Source: Pseudarthrobacter naphthalenicus
GTDB lineage: Bacteria; Actinomycetota; Actinomycetes; Actinomycetales; Micrococcaceae
DNA: 64,000 bases
Direction: 5' to 3'
Assembly (NCBI RefSeq): GCF_029076445.1
Contig: NZ_JARESG010000003.1
Span: 186,001-250,000 of the forward strand
The position numbers were made by a program, and so were the translations under genes. Shown here piece by piece: positions 8,175 to 16,385 of this stretch. The notes under the pieces are model-generated. The model was not told where the DNA came from, did no database searches, and was given only the letters and a program-made list of their open reading frames with translations. The first letter of the stretch is position 1. Each line of letters begins with the position of its first letter.

Positions 8175-8447
8175 ATGTGCCGGAATATTCGAACCCTCCA
8201 TAACTATGAACCGCACGCCACGTCCGAGGAAGTGCACGCGGCCGCCCTGCAATACGTGCGCAAGGTCAGCGGGAGCACCAAGCCGTCCAAGGCCAATGAG
8301 GAAGCCTTCGAAGCTGCAGTGCATGAAATCGCGCATGTCACGCAGCACCTGCTGGACTCGCTGGTGACACATGCGCCCGCCAAGGACCGGGACGAGGAGG
8401 CGGCCAAGGCCAAGGCCCGCTCCGCCATCCGCTTCGGTACCGCCTGA
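8175..8447 (+). CDS. DUF2277 family protein
   Basis: A 90-residue conserved protein of unknown function. The N-terminus MCRNIRTLHNYEPHAT and the core LQYVRKVSGSTKPSK are the hallmark of DUF2277, which is common in Actinobacteria. The charged helical C-terminus ends RSAIRFGTA. No clear ribosome-binding site lies upstream. The 215 bases before it (7960-8174) hold no gene that I can support. It converges on copA with a palindromic repeat between the stops. Confidence 0.85.
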   Translation: MCRNIRTLHNYEPHATSEEVHAAALQYVRKVSGSTKPSKANEEAFEAAVHEIAHVTQHLLDSLVTHAPAKDRDEEAAKAKARSAIRFGTA

Positions 8448-8467
8448 GCGGAGCCTCCCGTCATCTG

Positions 8468-8517
8468 GGTAGCAGTAAGTGTCGTTTTGAAGCGTCAAAA
8501 CGACACTTGCTGCTACC
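8468..8517. repeat. Dispersed palindrome, copy A
   Basis: Arms at 8468-8490 and 8495-8517 (23 bases, one mismatch) with a four-base loop. The arm reads GGTAGCAGTAAGTGTCGTTT and then TGA. It lies between the convergent DUF2277 and copA genes. Related copies are at 46774-46823 and 54251-54300. Confidence 0.85.
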
Positions 8518-8534
8518 TGGTTGGGCCGGTGCGC

Positions 8535-10949
8535 CTATTTGCCGAAGCTGCGCAGCCGCAGCGAGTTCGCCACCACCAGGACCGAGCTCGCCGCCATCGC
8601 ACCACCGGCCAGCATCGGGTTCAACAGGCCCAGGGCAGCCACCGGAATGCCGATGGCGTTGTAGAAAAAGGCCCAGAACAGGTTGGTTTTGATGGTGGCC
8701 AGGGTCCGCCGGGAGAGTTCGATCGCCTGGGCGACCTGGCCGAGGTCATCGCCCATGACGGTGAGGTCTGCCGCTTCAATCGCCACGTCGGTGCCTGAGC
8801 CCATGGCGATGCCAAGATCGGCCTGCGCCAGGGCGGCGGCGTCGTTCACGCCGTCCCCGGCCATGGCCACCGTGGCACCCCCGGCCTGGAGCTTTTTTAC
8901 CGCCTCGACCTTTCCGGCCGGCAGCACGGCGGCGTGAACGTCAGCGGGGGAGATCCCGACGGCGGCAGCCACCTGTGCGGCCACGGCGGCGTTGTCTCCG
9001 GTCAGCAGGATAGGCCTCAGCCCCAGCCCCTTCAGCCGTTCAATGGCCGCCGCCGAGCCCGGCTTGATCGTGTCCTGCAGGCTGATGATGCCGGCCGGAA
9101 CCCCGTCCACCGCAACCCAGATGGCCGTGGCGCCGCCCGCCTCCGCAGCATCCAGTGTTTCCTGCTGCAACGCGGTGATGCTGACGCCGTTCTCCCTCAG
9201 CCAGCCCGTGCGGCCCGCCAGGATGACGCGGCCCCCCACGGTTCCGGCCACTCCGCCGCCGGGCGCCGAACGGAAGTGTTCGACGGCGGGCAACCGGCCG
9301 CCGTCGTACGTGCCCTGCACCTCCTGGGCTGCTGCCGCGATGGCGCGGGCGATGGGGTGCTCCGACGCGGCCTCGACAGCACCGGCGAGGCGCAGCACGT
9401 CCCGCTCCAGGTGGCCCTCAAACGCCGAGGTCCCCGCCACGGAGAGCTTCCCGCTGGTGATGGTGCCGGTCTTGTCCAACAGGATGGTGTCCACGGTTCG
9501 GGTGTCTTCGAGGACCTGCGGGCCCTTGATCAGGATGCCCAGCTGGGCCCCGCGACCGGTGCCGGTGAGGAGGCCCACGGGAGTGGCGAGGCCCAGTGCG
9601 CAGGGACAGGCGATGACCAGGACCGTGACCGCGGCGGTGAACGCGGCCCGAAGTTCAGCAGGATCAACTGCCGGGCCGCTGGCCACGAGCCACAGCCCAA
9701 ACGTGACCACGGCGATGACCAGCACCAGGGGGACAAAGACCCCGCTGATCCGGTCGGCCAGCCGCGCGATGGGCGCCTTTCCGGTCTGGGCCCGGGACAC
9801 CAGCCGCGCCATCTGGGCAAGGGTCGTCTCGGAGCCGACCCGGGTAGCCCGGACCAGCAGGCGTCCCGAGGTGTTGATCGTGGCCCCGGTGACCTTGCTT
9901 TCGGGGCCAACCTCCACCGGGACGGATTCGCCGGTCAGCAGGGACGCGTCGACGGCGGAGCTGCCTTCGAGAACGACGCCGTCGGTGGCGATTTTCTCGC
10001 CGGGGCGGACCACCACAACGTCCCCCACGCGGAGCTGATCGGCGGGAATTTGGTGTTCGGTGCCGTCCTGGAGGACTGTGGCGTCCTTGGCGCCGAGGTT
10101 CAACAGTGCCTTCAGGGCATCGCCGGCCTTTTCTTTGGCGTTGGCTTCGAGGAACCGGCCCAGGAGCAGGAAGGAGGTGACCACCGCGGCGACTTCAAAG
10201 TACAGGCCGCCGGATTCCATGCCTTCCATGCCAGGGTGCTCAGTCAGGCGAGGGTCAAGCGCCAGCTGCCAGACGCTGAAAAGGTACGCGGCCGCGACCC
10301 CGATGGAGACGAGGGTGTCCATGGTGGAGGCAAAATGGCGTGCGTTGACGGCGGCGGCGCGGTGGAACGGCCAGGCCGCCCAGCTCACCACGGGAAGGGC
10401 CAGCACTCCCGCCACCCAGCCCCAGTTCGGGAACTGCAGGGCCGGGACCATCGAGATCAGGAACACCGGAACCGTCAGGACTGCCGCCACAATCAGCCGC
10501 GGCCTGAGTTTGGCAGCGGCTCCTCCATTGGCCCCATGGTCCCGTTGCGCACCGCCTTCGGCCACATGCTCCGCGTGCTCGGTCGTTCCTCCCTCAGACG
10601 CACGCTTCCGCATGTCACCGGAGTCGGTGCTCTGGCCATCCGGGGAACTGGTGTACCCGTCTTCCGGACCACCGTGACCACCGTGACCACCCAGATCGTG
10701 CGGATCTTGGTGAGTGGGGGCGGGGGGCTGGCGGAGGGTGGCTTTGTAGCCTGTGGCGTTCACGGTGTCCACGATCTGCTGGTCCGTGATGCCTGCCGGA
10801 ACCGTGACGTGGGCGGATTCCAGGGGGAGGTTCACGGAGGCTTCCACGCCGTCTAGCTTGCGGAGTTTCCGTTCCACGCGGTTCACGCACGAGGCACAGG
10901 TCATGCCCTCGATGTCCAGTTCAACCACCCGGTTGCCCGCTTGGCTCAT
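8535..10949 (-). CDS. copA: Copper-exporting P1B-type ATPase CopA
   Basis: ATP-driven Cu(I) exporter of the cytoplasmic membrane, 804 residues. The N-terminal heavy-metal domain has GMTCASC (Cys18, Cys21). A His/Gly-rich linker with HGGHGG follows. The core has the CPC metal site in IACPCALG near residue 448, the phosphorylated Asp in DKTGT near 492, and GDGVNDAAAL in the hinge. The ATG at 10949 is used because residues upstream of it are a frame-shifted shadow of copZ. It follows copZ by 43 bases and belongs to the csoR-controlled unit. The His-rich linker may add metal sensing or buffering. Confidence 0.95.
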   Translation of the reverse strand: MSQAGNRVVELDIEGMTCASCVNRVERKLRKLDGVEASVNLPLESAHVTVPAGITDQQIVDTVNATGYKATLRQPPAPTHQDPHDLGGHGGHGGPEDGYTSSPDGQSTDSGDMRKRASEGGTTEHAEHVAEGGAQRDHGANGGAAAKLRPRLIVAAVLTVPVFLISMVPALQFPNWGWVAGVLALPVVSWAAWPFHRAAAVNARHFASTMDTLVSIGVAAAYLFSVWQLALDPRLTEHPGMEGMESGGLYFEVAAVVTSFLLLGRFLEANAKEKAGDALKALLNLGAKDATVLQDGTEHQIPADQLRVGDVVVVRPGEKIATDGVVLEGSSAVDASLLTGESVPVEVGPESKVTGATINTSGRLLVRATRVGSETTLAQMARLVSRAQTGKAPIARLADRISGVFVPLVLVIAVVTFGLWLVASGPAVDPAELRAAFTAAVTVLVIACPCALGLATPVGLLTGTGRGAQLGILIKGPQVLEDTRTVDTILLDKTGTITSGKLSVAGTSAFEGHLERDVLRLAGAVEAASEHPIARAIAAAAQEVQGTYDGGRLPAVEHFRSAPGGGVAGTVGGRVILAGRTGWLRENGVSITALQQETLDAAEAGGATAIWVAVDGVPAGIISLQDTIKPGSAAAIERLKGLGLRPILLTGDNAAVAAQVAAAVGISPADVHAAVLPAGKVEAVKKLQAGGATVAMAGDGVNDAAALAQADLGIAMGSGTDVAIEAADLTVMGDDLGQVAQAIELSRRTLATIKTNLFWAFFYNAIGIPVAALGLLNPMLAGGAMAASSVLVVANSLRLRSFGK

Positions 10950-10992
10950 TAAGTCCTCTGTGTGCACGGTGCGTGGCCCGCCTTCTGAGTAG

Positions 10993-11223
10993 TTACGCTT
11001 CGTTTGCCACAACCAGGTAGCCGGCTTCGGCCACCGCTTCGCCGATCTCGGCCGGCGACAATTCCTGGCTGGAGGTAATGGTGACAGTGGAGATGCCCCC
11101 GGCGTTGAGGTCCACGGCGACCTCTTCAACACCGGCGAGGGATTCAATTTCTTCGGTGACGGAGGAAATGCAGTGGCCGCAGGTCATGCCGGACACGCTG
11201 ACAGTGGTGGAGACGGTGCTCAT
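10993..11223 (-). CDS. copZ: Copper chaperone CopZ-like
   Basis: A 76-residue heavy-metal-associated domain that carries Cu(I) to CopA in the cytosol. The metal loop is GMTCGHC (Cys15, Cys18), and the rest fits the ferredoxin-like fold of HMA proteins. It lies between csoR and copA on the same strand, which supports the copper role. The ATG at 11223 follows AAAGGAGCAACC, a good ribosome-binding site. Confidence 0.93.
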   Translation of the reverse strand: MSTVSTTVSVSGMTCGHCISSVTEEIESLAGVEEVAVDLNAGGISTVTITSSQELSPAEIGEAVAEAGYLVVANEA

Positions 11224-11301
11224 GGTTGCTCCTTTAAAGGGGGCCCGGCAGGTTGGCCTGGCCCCGGGTTGGGTGTGTCTGGTTGGGCGGTGGCTGGAGG
11301 G

Positions 11302-11649
11302 TCACCGCAGGAGGCGGCCGATTGCTTCCGCTGCCTCCTTGACCTTGGCGTCGATCGCTTCAGCCCGCAAGCCAGGGTCGGGTTCGGCGGCCGCGCCCAC
11401 GACGCAGTGGCCGATGTGTTCCTCGACAAGGCCCAGGCTGACGGCGTGCAGCGCCTTGGTGACAGCGGAAACCTGAGTCAGGATGTCGATGCAGTATTTG
11501 TCCTCGTCCACCATCCGGGCAATGCCGCGGACTTGCCCCTCGATCCGCTTGAGCCTTCGCAAATAGGCGTCCTTGTTGGCGGTGTAGCCATGCGGCGGCG
11601 CGGGCTGGGCATCAGCCTGCAAGGGGACGGTTGCCTGGGAAGATTCCAT
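11302..11649 (-). CDS. csoR: Copper-sensing repressor CsoR
   Basis: A 115-residue metal-sensitive repressor. The Cu(I) ligand set is visible: Cys53 in KYCIDILTQ, His78 in EEHIGHC and Cys82, with the C-x24-H-x3-C spacing known for CsoR. The N-terminal 20 residues are an extension without a known role. It is the first gene of the copper operon, and two CsoR-type boxes lie just upstream of its start, so it should repress itself, copZ and copA until Cu(I) binds. Confidence 0.93.
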   Translation of the reverse strand: MESSQATVPLQADAQPAPPHGYTANKDAYLRRLKRIEGQVRGIARMVDEDKYCIDILTQVSAVTKALHAVSLGLVEEHIGHCVVGAAAEPDPGLRAEAIDAKVKEAAEAIGRLLR

Positions 11650-11661
11650 GAGTCCAACCTA

Positions 11662-11700
11662 TACCCCAAGGGGGTATGCCACAAGTACCCGATGGGGGTA
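11662..11700 (-). promoter_or_regulatory. Two CsoR operator boxes
   Basis: TACCCCAAGGGGGTA at 11662-11676 and TACCCGATGGGGGTA at 11686-11700 are near-identical GC-tract palindromes, centre to centre 24 bases apart. This is the classic CsoR-operator shape (family knowledge), 13 bases upstream of csoR. Confidence 0.85.
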
Positions 11701-11722
11701 TGAGTTCCTCAGTTTCGGACAC

Positions 11723-11767
11723 AAAAAAGCTCCGGAGTGCGTTATTGGGGGATACGCACTCCGGAGC
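11723..11767 (-). terminator. Intrinsic terminator of the universal stress gene
   Basis: Perfect 14-base stem (11729-11742 with 11754-11767) and an 11-base loop. Six A at 11723-11728 become U-tract on the minus strand, giving a standard rho-independent terminator for the gene ending at 11898. It also shields the CsoR-controlled promoter from read-through. Confidence 0.88.
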
Positions 11768-11897
11768 AGCCTTTGGGCAGATCTGTCCGGCCCCCTGGCC
11801 GGATCTCTCTGCTCGGTTCAGCTTACTTGCCAGTATGGCTGTCCGCCACCACCTCGAATAACTACTTTCGCTTTATTTTCTAGGCCGCTTCAACACG

Positions 11898-12416
11898 CTA
11901 TTCACGGTCCTCGCGTGCCGCCCGGCGGTAGGGGACAACCAGCACGGGCCGGCTTTGGTGATGGGTCAGCCAGAGTCCTATGGAGCCGTTAAGCATCTCG
12001 GAAATCCGGTGGGACAGGCCGCGTTCCGAGGTGCCCACGATGATCATGGGCGCGTTGGTTTCGGCGGCGAGGCGGGCGAGGGCGCGCGCGGGGTCGCCCG
12101 TGAGGGTTCGCAGTGTCCATTCCACCTGCACGCCGTTTGCCCTGCTGTGTGCCACGCTGCGTTCAATGTCGGCCTTAATGCCTGTGGTCACAGCCCGGAC
12201 GTCGTCGTCGTCCTCCCCGGGATGGAGTGAGAGGCGGTGCGCCGACCGGGCGGGATCCCACTCCACCAGGTAGCTGGCTTCGTCAACATAGGCGCACAGC
12301 AAAGGCACCGAAAGCCGTGCCGCAAGGTTCGCTGCGGTGGTCAGTACTTCCGGGTGCTGGTTGGGCAGTACCCCCACCAGGAGCGGGGGCGGTCCACTGA
12401 AGGGTTCGGGAGTCAT
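11898..12416 (-). CDS. Universal stress protein, UspA family
   Basis: A 172-residue single Usp domain. The nucleotide-binding signature G-x2-G-x9-G-S/T is seen in GTSERGLSHRISEMLNGS at about residues 127-144, so it is likely an ATP-binding type. The N-terminal strand LLVGVLPNQHPEVL is slightly unusual because the typical Asp after the first strand is replaced. Followed by a clear terminator, so monocistronic. Role: stress survival, not more specific than that. Confidence 0.88.
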   Translation of the reverse strand: MTPEPFSGPPPLLVGVLPNQHPEVLTTAANLAARLSVPLLCAYVDEASYLVEWDPARSAHRLSLHPGEDDDDVRAVTTGIKADIERSVAHSRANGVQVEWTLRTLTGDPARALARLAAETNAPMIIVGTSERGLSHRISEMLNGSIGLWLTHHQSRPVLVVPYRRAAREDRE

Positions 12417-12511
12417 AACCCCATTTTGTGCCGGACGGCGGTCCTTGAACAGGGCCGGGAGTTCGGACTGGTCGACTGCGGGCCGGCGTGTACCCCGTCG
12501 TCGCCAGCCAG

Positions 12512-13279
12512 TCAGCCGGCCGCAGGAGAGGCCGAAACCACCACGTTCTTCCCCCAGGGATCCTCGGTGTAGCAGCTGATCAGCACAACGCGATTGGGCA
12601 CCATGTCCCAGATGGGGCTGTCCTTGAGGCTGGCCTTGAGGTAGGTGGTGACAGAGTCAACGCGGTAGCGGATGGTGCCGGTGGCCGTGACGACGTCGAA
12701 CCCGTCTCCTGTGTTTGCCCGGGAGCTGAGGTGGTTGAACGGGGCATCCCGGTCCTCCCAGCTGTGCCCGATGATGTACGTGGTATTGCCGGAGCCGCTG
12801 CCCGGAACTCCGAAAGGTGTCAGCCAGTAGCCGTCCATGGTGGACGGGGGCACAACAGTCCGGCTGGCAGCCGCGGCGGCATCCGGTTCGAGCGGATGGA
12901 CCTCGGTGTCAATGGCCGCCGCCTGGTACCGGACCCGCAGGGGTGCGGAAGCATCGGGCAGCACCGGCCCGGCGTCGGGCGTCGCTGACGGGGCGACGGA
13001 CAAGGGTGCCGCCGTGGGCGCCTGTTCCGCGGGTTGTGAGGGCATGGGAACGGACGACGGCGGCGCTACCGAAGGTGCCGCAATTTCGGCCGCGCGGACG
13101 CCGGACCCCCCGTGGTTGCCGACGTCCGGCGGGCTAAGTAACGGGCCGCCGAATGTCAGCGACAGGAAACCCAGGACACCGCACAGGAGAATAGCCAGGT
13201 CCCCCCTGTTCAGGCGGTTCCAACGGGACCCGCGCACCACGCGTCCGCGGGCGGTGTGCCTGGCGGGCTGCTTCGACAT
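12512..13279 (-). CDS. Class F sortase
   Basis: A 255-residue membrane-anchored transpeptidase that would join surface proteins to the cell wall. One N-terminal helix (about 27-47) is followed by a Pro/Ala-rich spacer and the sortase domain (about 115-252). Catalytic His172 is in IIGHSWEDRDAP and Cys236 in LISCYTEDP. The Arg usually found between Cys and the final NVVV strand is absent: the segment is CYTEDPWGKNVVV, with Lys244 as the only basic residue. The ATG at 13279 follows GGAAAGGG. The surface protein gene directly upstream is the likely substrate. Confidence 0.87.
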   Translation of the reverse strand: MSKQPARHTARGRVVRGSRWNRLNRGDLAILLCGVLGFLSLTFGGPLLSPPDVGNHGGSGVRAAEIAAPSVAPPSSVPMPSQPAEQAPTAAPLSVAPSATPDAGPVLPDASAPLRVRYQAAAIDTEVHPLEPDAAAAASRTVVPPSTMDGYWLTPFGVPGSGSGNTTYIIGHSWEDRDAPFNHLSSRANTGDGFDVVTATGTIRYRVDSVTTYLKASLKDSPIWDMVPNRVVLISCYTEDPWGKNVVVSASPAAG

Positions 13280-13353
13280 GGGGCCCTTTCCGCGCCGCTG
13301 GCCGGTGCTGGTGTTGATCGGTGCTGGTGCTGGGTGAGGCTGATGGGGGAATG

Positions 13354-13395
13354 CGGTGAGGGCGCCCCGCCGGGACTGGCTGGGCGCCCTCACCG
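13354..13395 (-). terminator. Hairpin between surface protein and sortase genes
   Basis: Perfect 14-base stem, 13354-13367 with 13382-13395, and a 14-base loop. It lies in the 139-base gap between two genes on the minus strand. There is no U-tract, so it may be an attenuator or a processing site rather than a full terminator. Confidence 0.55.
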
Positions 13396-13418
13396 GTATG
13401 GCTGGAGACCCGGGCGGG

Positions 13419-14201
13419 TCAGCCCGCCGTCGGCGATTCGGTGCGGGACTTGCGCCGGACCGAGACCACGGCCCCCGCACCAAGCAGGACGCCCAGCCCG
13501 GCCAGCCAGGTGGTGCTTCCGCCGGTTCCGGTGACGGACGTCTGCGCGTTGTAGCCCTGATTGGTGCCGCGGCTGACAACAGCCGCCGGTACCTTGGCGA
13601 CCGCACGCTGAGGGACGGCCGCCTGGCCCGCAGGCTTTTCCGCGGCCGGGGCGGGCGTGACCGGGGTTTCCGGTACCACCGGCGGCTGTTCCTCTGTGGG
13701 AGGCTGGTCGGCCGGCGGCTGTTCCTCTGTGGGAGGCTGGTCGGCCGGCGGGTGTTCCTCTGTGGGAGGCTGGTCGGCCGGCGGGTGTTCCTCTGTGGGA
13801 GGCTGGTCGGCCGGCGGGTGTTCCTCCGTGGGTGGTTGTTCGGCCGGCGGCTCTTCTTCGGTGGGTGGTTGTTCGGCCGGCGGCTGTTCCTCCGCAGGTG
13901 GCTTCTCCTCAACGGGCGCGGTGGCTGTGCAGTACTTGGCAAAGTTGGCCATTCCTGCAGTCGTCCAGTTATGGCCGTCCGTCAGCACGGAATTGGGCGC
14001 CACGATGTCTGCCGTTTCGAGCCTGTGGCTGCTCAGGGCGTTAATGCTGATGAAGGTGGCTACGTAGGGGTTGGTGGCACTGCTTGTGGCATGGCAGACG
14101 AGGACCTTTTTGGCGTTGTCGTCTGTGCCGGCAAAGGCCGGTGCGGAGACGGTGAGCAGTGCCAGCCCTGCGACCCCCAAGATTGGTAGGGCTCGGTTCA
14201 T
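13419..14201 (-). CDS. Secreted proline-rich repeat surface protein
   Basis: A 260-residue exported protein. A signal peptide (1-24) ends APAFA before GTDDNAKK. The next domain begins KVLVCHATSSATNPYV, a motif common in actinobacterial sortase-linked proteins. Residues about 97-175 are Pro/Glu-rich repeats of 11 residues (PPTEEHPPADQ type). The tail has a hydrophobic helix (WLAGLGVLLGAGAVVSV) and then RRKSR, as in wall-anchored proteins, but no LPXTG is present; SVTGTGGS just before the helix is the nearest candidate. Upstream of the class F sortase gene, its likely anchoring enzyme. Confidence 0.82.
   Translation of the reverse strand: MNRALPILGVAGLALLTVSAPAFAGTDDNAKKVLVCHATSSATNPYVATFISINALSSHRLETADIVAPNSVLTDGHNWTTAGMANFAKYCTATAPVEEKPPAEEQPPAEQPPTEEEPPAEQPPTEEHPPADQPPTEEHPPADQPPTEEHPPADQPPTEEQPPADQPPTEEQPPVVPETPVTPAPAAEKPAGQAAVPQRAVAKVPAAVVSRGTNQGYNAQTSVTGTGGSTTWLAGLGVLLGAGAVVSVRRKSRTESPTAG
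13681..13900. repeat. 33-bp coding tandem repeat in the surface protein gene
   Basis: About six 33-base units with the core GTGGGAGGCTGGTCGGCCGG. The first four are nearly identical and the later ones diverge, which points to recent slippage at one end. The units keep frame (11 codons each) and encode the Pro/Glu repeat, so length can vary without breaking the protein. Confidence 0.88.
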
Positions 14202-14486
14202 GATTTTTTCCCCAGACTGTAGTGAAGCTGGTCATGACGGGGGAGCGGCAGCTTCCTTGTTCCCCAGATGCATGGTCAGCTTGCTTGTGATGTCAGGCTA
14301 GGGCTCCGGGCGGGGACGGGTCCTGAGTAGCGGGTACTCGACTTAAGGGGCGGTTGACCTGCGGCGATACCTGCCCCTACCCGAAAATGACAGCACACTA
14401 CCGGGTGCAGTGCGGTGCGCACGGACCCTTGAACGGCGACTTGCCCGCGCCTACCGTTGATGCATAGGAAAGGTGCGTGACGGGGC

Positions 14487-14687
14487 ATGGAAATTTACAT
14501 GTGGTGGCTGGACGTAAACCTCGACACCAAGGAATGGCTGCGGGAAAACCTGCGGGCGGGGGAATTGCCGCTGCCGGTCCTGCAGGGCATCGCCGAAGCG
14601 GGCGGACCGCATCCCGGGAATCCCGTGGAGGTCCTCACCGCGGCGGACTGGGATTTCATCGAGACGCAGTCCGAATTTGTCGACTGA
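14487..14687 (+). CDS. Small hypothetical protein
   Basis: A 66-residue acidic protein I do not recognise, beginning MEIYMWWLDVNLDTKEWLRENL. Met5 is an alternative start. AGGAAAGG at 14467-14474 is a possible but distant ribosome-binding site. No signal peptide or membrane helix. The 285 bases upstream (14202-14486) contain no gene I can support. Coding reality rests on codon-position GC bias and length only. Confidence 0.5.
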   Translation: MEIYMWWLDVNLDTKEWLRENLRAGELPLPVLQGIAEAGGPHPGNPVEVLTAADWDFIETQSEFVD

Positions 14688-14769
14688 CCGTTCCCCGCGC
14701 CGGCCGGGTTATTCCACATAGCCGGGAAAACCGTTGCGGCCTTCCGGCCGGGATGGTTGCATGGGGTGC

Positions 14770-15903
14770 ATGGCAACCGCAGAGAGTTTTGTCCTGGCGA
14801 TCGGCACCAAAAAAGGCCTCTGGCTGGCCACGAGCCCGGACCGGCAGCGCTGGTCCTTCTCCGGTCCGCACTTCCTGATGAGCGAAATACCCAGCATCGG
14901 CATAGACACCCGGGCCGGCAGGACCCGGATCATGGTGGGCGTCAGATCCGAGCACTGGGGCCCCACGGTGGCTCACTCCGATGACCTTGGTGCCACGTGG
15001 TCCGAACCCGAAAAGGGTGCCATCACCTTTCCAGAAGATGCCGGCGCGGCCGTGGAACGGATCTGGCAGATCTATCCGGACGCGGAGGCCCGGCCCGGCG
15101 TGGTCTGGGCAGGGGCCGAGCCCATTTCGGTGTGGAAATCCACCGACGGCGGCGAGCACTTCGAGCTTAATCGCGGGCTCTGGGACCATCCCCACCGCAG
15201 CGAGTGGGGTGCCGGCTACGGCGGCGCCGCCGCACACTCCATCCTTGTCAATCCTGCAGGGGACACGGTCCATGTCGCCATGAGCACGGGAGGCGTGTAC
15301 CGCTCGCTCGACGGCGGCACCTCCTGGGAGCCCCGCAATAAGGGGATCTCGGCCTACTTCATGCCGGATCCCAACCCGGAATTTGGTCAGTGCGTGCACA
15401 AGATCGCGGCGGATGCCGCCGTCGAAGGCCGCCTCTACGCTCAGAACCATCACGGTGTGTACCGCACCGACGATAACGGCGAAAACTGGAACTCCATCGC
15501 CGAAGGGCTTCCGGCCGACTTCGGCTTTGTGATGCTGACGCACCCCCGCCGGGAAGGAACCGCCTGGGTGGTGCCGTTGAAGGCCGACGGCGAGCGGATC
15601 CCGCCGGAGGGCAAGCTTGCGGTCCACCGGACGGACGACGCCGGCGCCACGTGGAAACGCCTGGATTCCGGGCTGCCCGCCCACGAATACAACAGCGTGC
15701 TGCGGGACGCCGCCTCGGTGGATTCCGCTGAACCGGCCGGCGTTTATTTCGGGACACGCGGCGGGACGGTCTACGCCAGCGCTGATGAAGGCGAAACGTT
15801 CACCGAGGTGGCATCGCACCTGCCGGACGTCCTGTGCGTCCGCGCGGCCAGGATCCCTGGTGCCCTTCCGGTTCAGGAAACGGCAGCTGCCCAGGGTGCC
15901 TGA
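14770..15903 (+). CDS. Asp-box (BNR) beta-propeller protein
   Basis: A 377-residue protein made of sialidase-type repeats. Six Asp-box motifs are visible: SDDLGATWSEP, STDGGEHFELN, SLDGGTSWEP, TDDNGENWNSI, TDDAGATWKRL and SADEGETFTEV, spaced 45-70 residues, as in a six-bladed propeller. No signal peptide is evident, so it should be cytosolic. It lacks the Arg triad and FRIP motif expected of a true sialidase, so enzymatic sialidase activity is unlikely. ATG choice is uncertain; in-frame ATGs at 14734 and 14761 precede it. The MoaD/ThiS-like gene starts seven bases after its stop. Confidence 0.8.
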   Translation: MATAESFVLAIGTKKGLWLATSPDRQRWSFSGPHFLMSEIPSIGIDTRAGRTRIMVGVRSEHWGPTVAHSDDLGATWSEPEKGAITFPEDAGAAVERIWQIYPDAEARPGVVWAGAEPISVWKSTDGGEHFELNRGLWDHPHRSEWGAGYGGAAAHSILVNPAGDTVHVAMSTGGVYRSLDGGTSWEPRNKGISAYFMPDPNPEFGQCVHKIAADAAVEGRLYAQNHHGVYRTDDNGENWNSIAEGLPADFGFVMLTHPRREGTAWVVPLKADGERIPPEGKLAVHRTDDAGATWKRLDSGLPAHEYNSVLRDAASVDSAEPAGVYFGTRGGTVYASADEGETFTEVASHLPDVLCVRAARIPGALPVQETAAAQGA

Positions 15904-15910
15904 GGTCAGG

Positions 15911-16198
15911 ATGCCTGAGATCAGGGTGCTGCTGCCCAGCGTCCTCCACCCGCTGGCCGGCGGACAGTCCATCCTGACCGCCCCCGCCGAGGGCTCCATG
16001 ACGGTGGGGGAGTTGCTCGAACGGGTGACTGGAAACTATCCGGTCCTCGCCCGGCGGCTTCGGGACGAAACCGGTGCCCTGCGCCGCTTTGTGAACATTT
16101 ACGTAAACGGCGACGAAGTGCGGCGCCTCCGTGGCCTGGACACCGAAGTGGCTCCGGGCGAGGAGGTGCTGGTCATCCAGTCCGTGGCCGGTGGTTAG
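15911..16198 (+). CDS. MoaD/ThiS family ubiquitin-like protein
   Basis: A 95-residue beta-grasp protein ending in Gly-Gly (SVAGG), the C-terminus that is adenylated and thiocarboxylated in MoaD, ThiS and related sulfur carriers. RFVNIYVNGDEVRRLRGLDT and APGEEVLVIQSVAGG match the family pattern. No moeB, thiF, moaE or thiG is nearby. Tight coupling to the Asp-box propeller gene suggests the two act together, in a role that is not obvious from sequence. Confidence 0.85.
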   Translation: MPEIRVLLPSVLHPLAGGQSILTAPAEGSMTVGELLERVTGNYPVLARRLRDETGALRRFVNIYVNGDEVRRLRGLDTEVAPGEEVLVIQSVAGG

Positions 16199-16293
16199 GC
16201 GCCCGTAGGGGTCAACCGGGCGGCATTCTGTTCCACCCCGCCGGGGACTTCCTTCCACCCGGTCAAGGGGAAACCAAACTCGTTCCAAAATCG

Positions 16294-16322
16294 TTGACAA
16301 TTTCGTTTTCGATCCGTACCGT
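16294..16322 (+). promoter_or_regulatory. Promoter of the Liv-type ABC operon, with GntR-like box
   Basis: TTGACA at 16294-16299, a 17-base spacer and TACCGT at 16317-16322. The transcript would start near 16329, which favours the GTG at 16386. The -35 hexamer is inside TCGTTGACAA (16291-16300), which fits the FCD-GntR operator form TNGTNNACNA. Confidence 0.6.
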
Positions 16323-16385
16323 CGGTGTCGTGCGGACGTGACGGACGCGTCCATCCCGGGCAACGATGCGACAGGAAGGTGGAGG

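Noticed and set aside
8934..10856. 640-codon plus-strand frame over copA
   Set aside because: Antisense shadow of an unmistakable P-type ATPase; composition is Gly/Arg/His-rich without any motif.
13681..13900. Regular repeats suggesting a CRISPR array
   Set aside because: Units are contiguous 33-mers without unique spacers, keep the reading frame and encode a Pro/Glu repeat; no cas genes.
14770..15903. True sialidase
   Set aside because: Asp boxes are present, but the Arg triad, FRIP motif and signal peptide are not seen.
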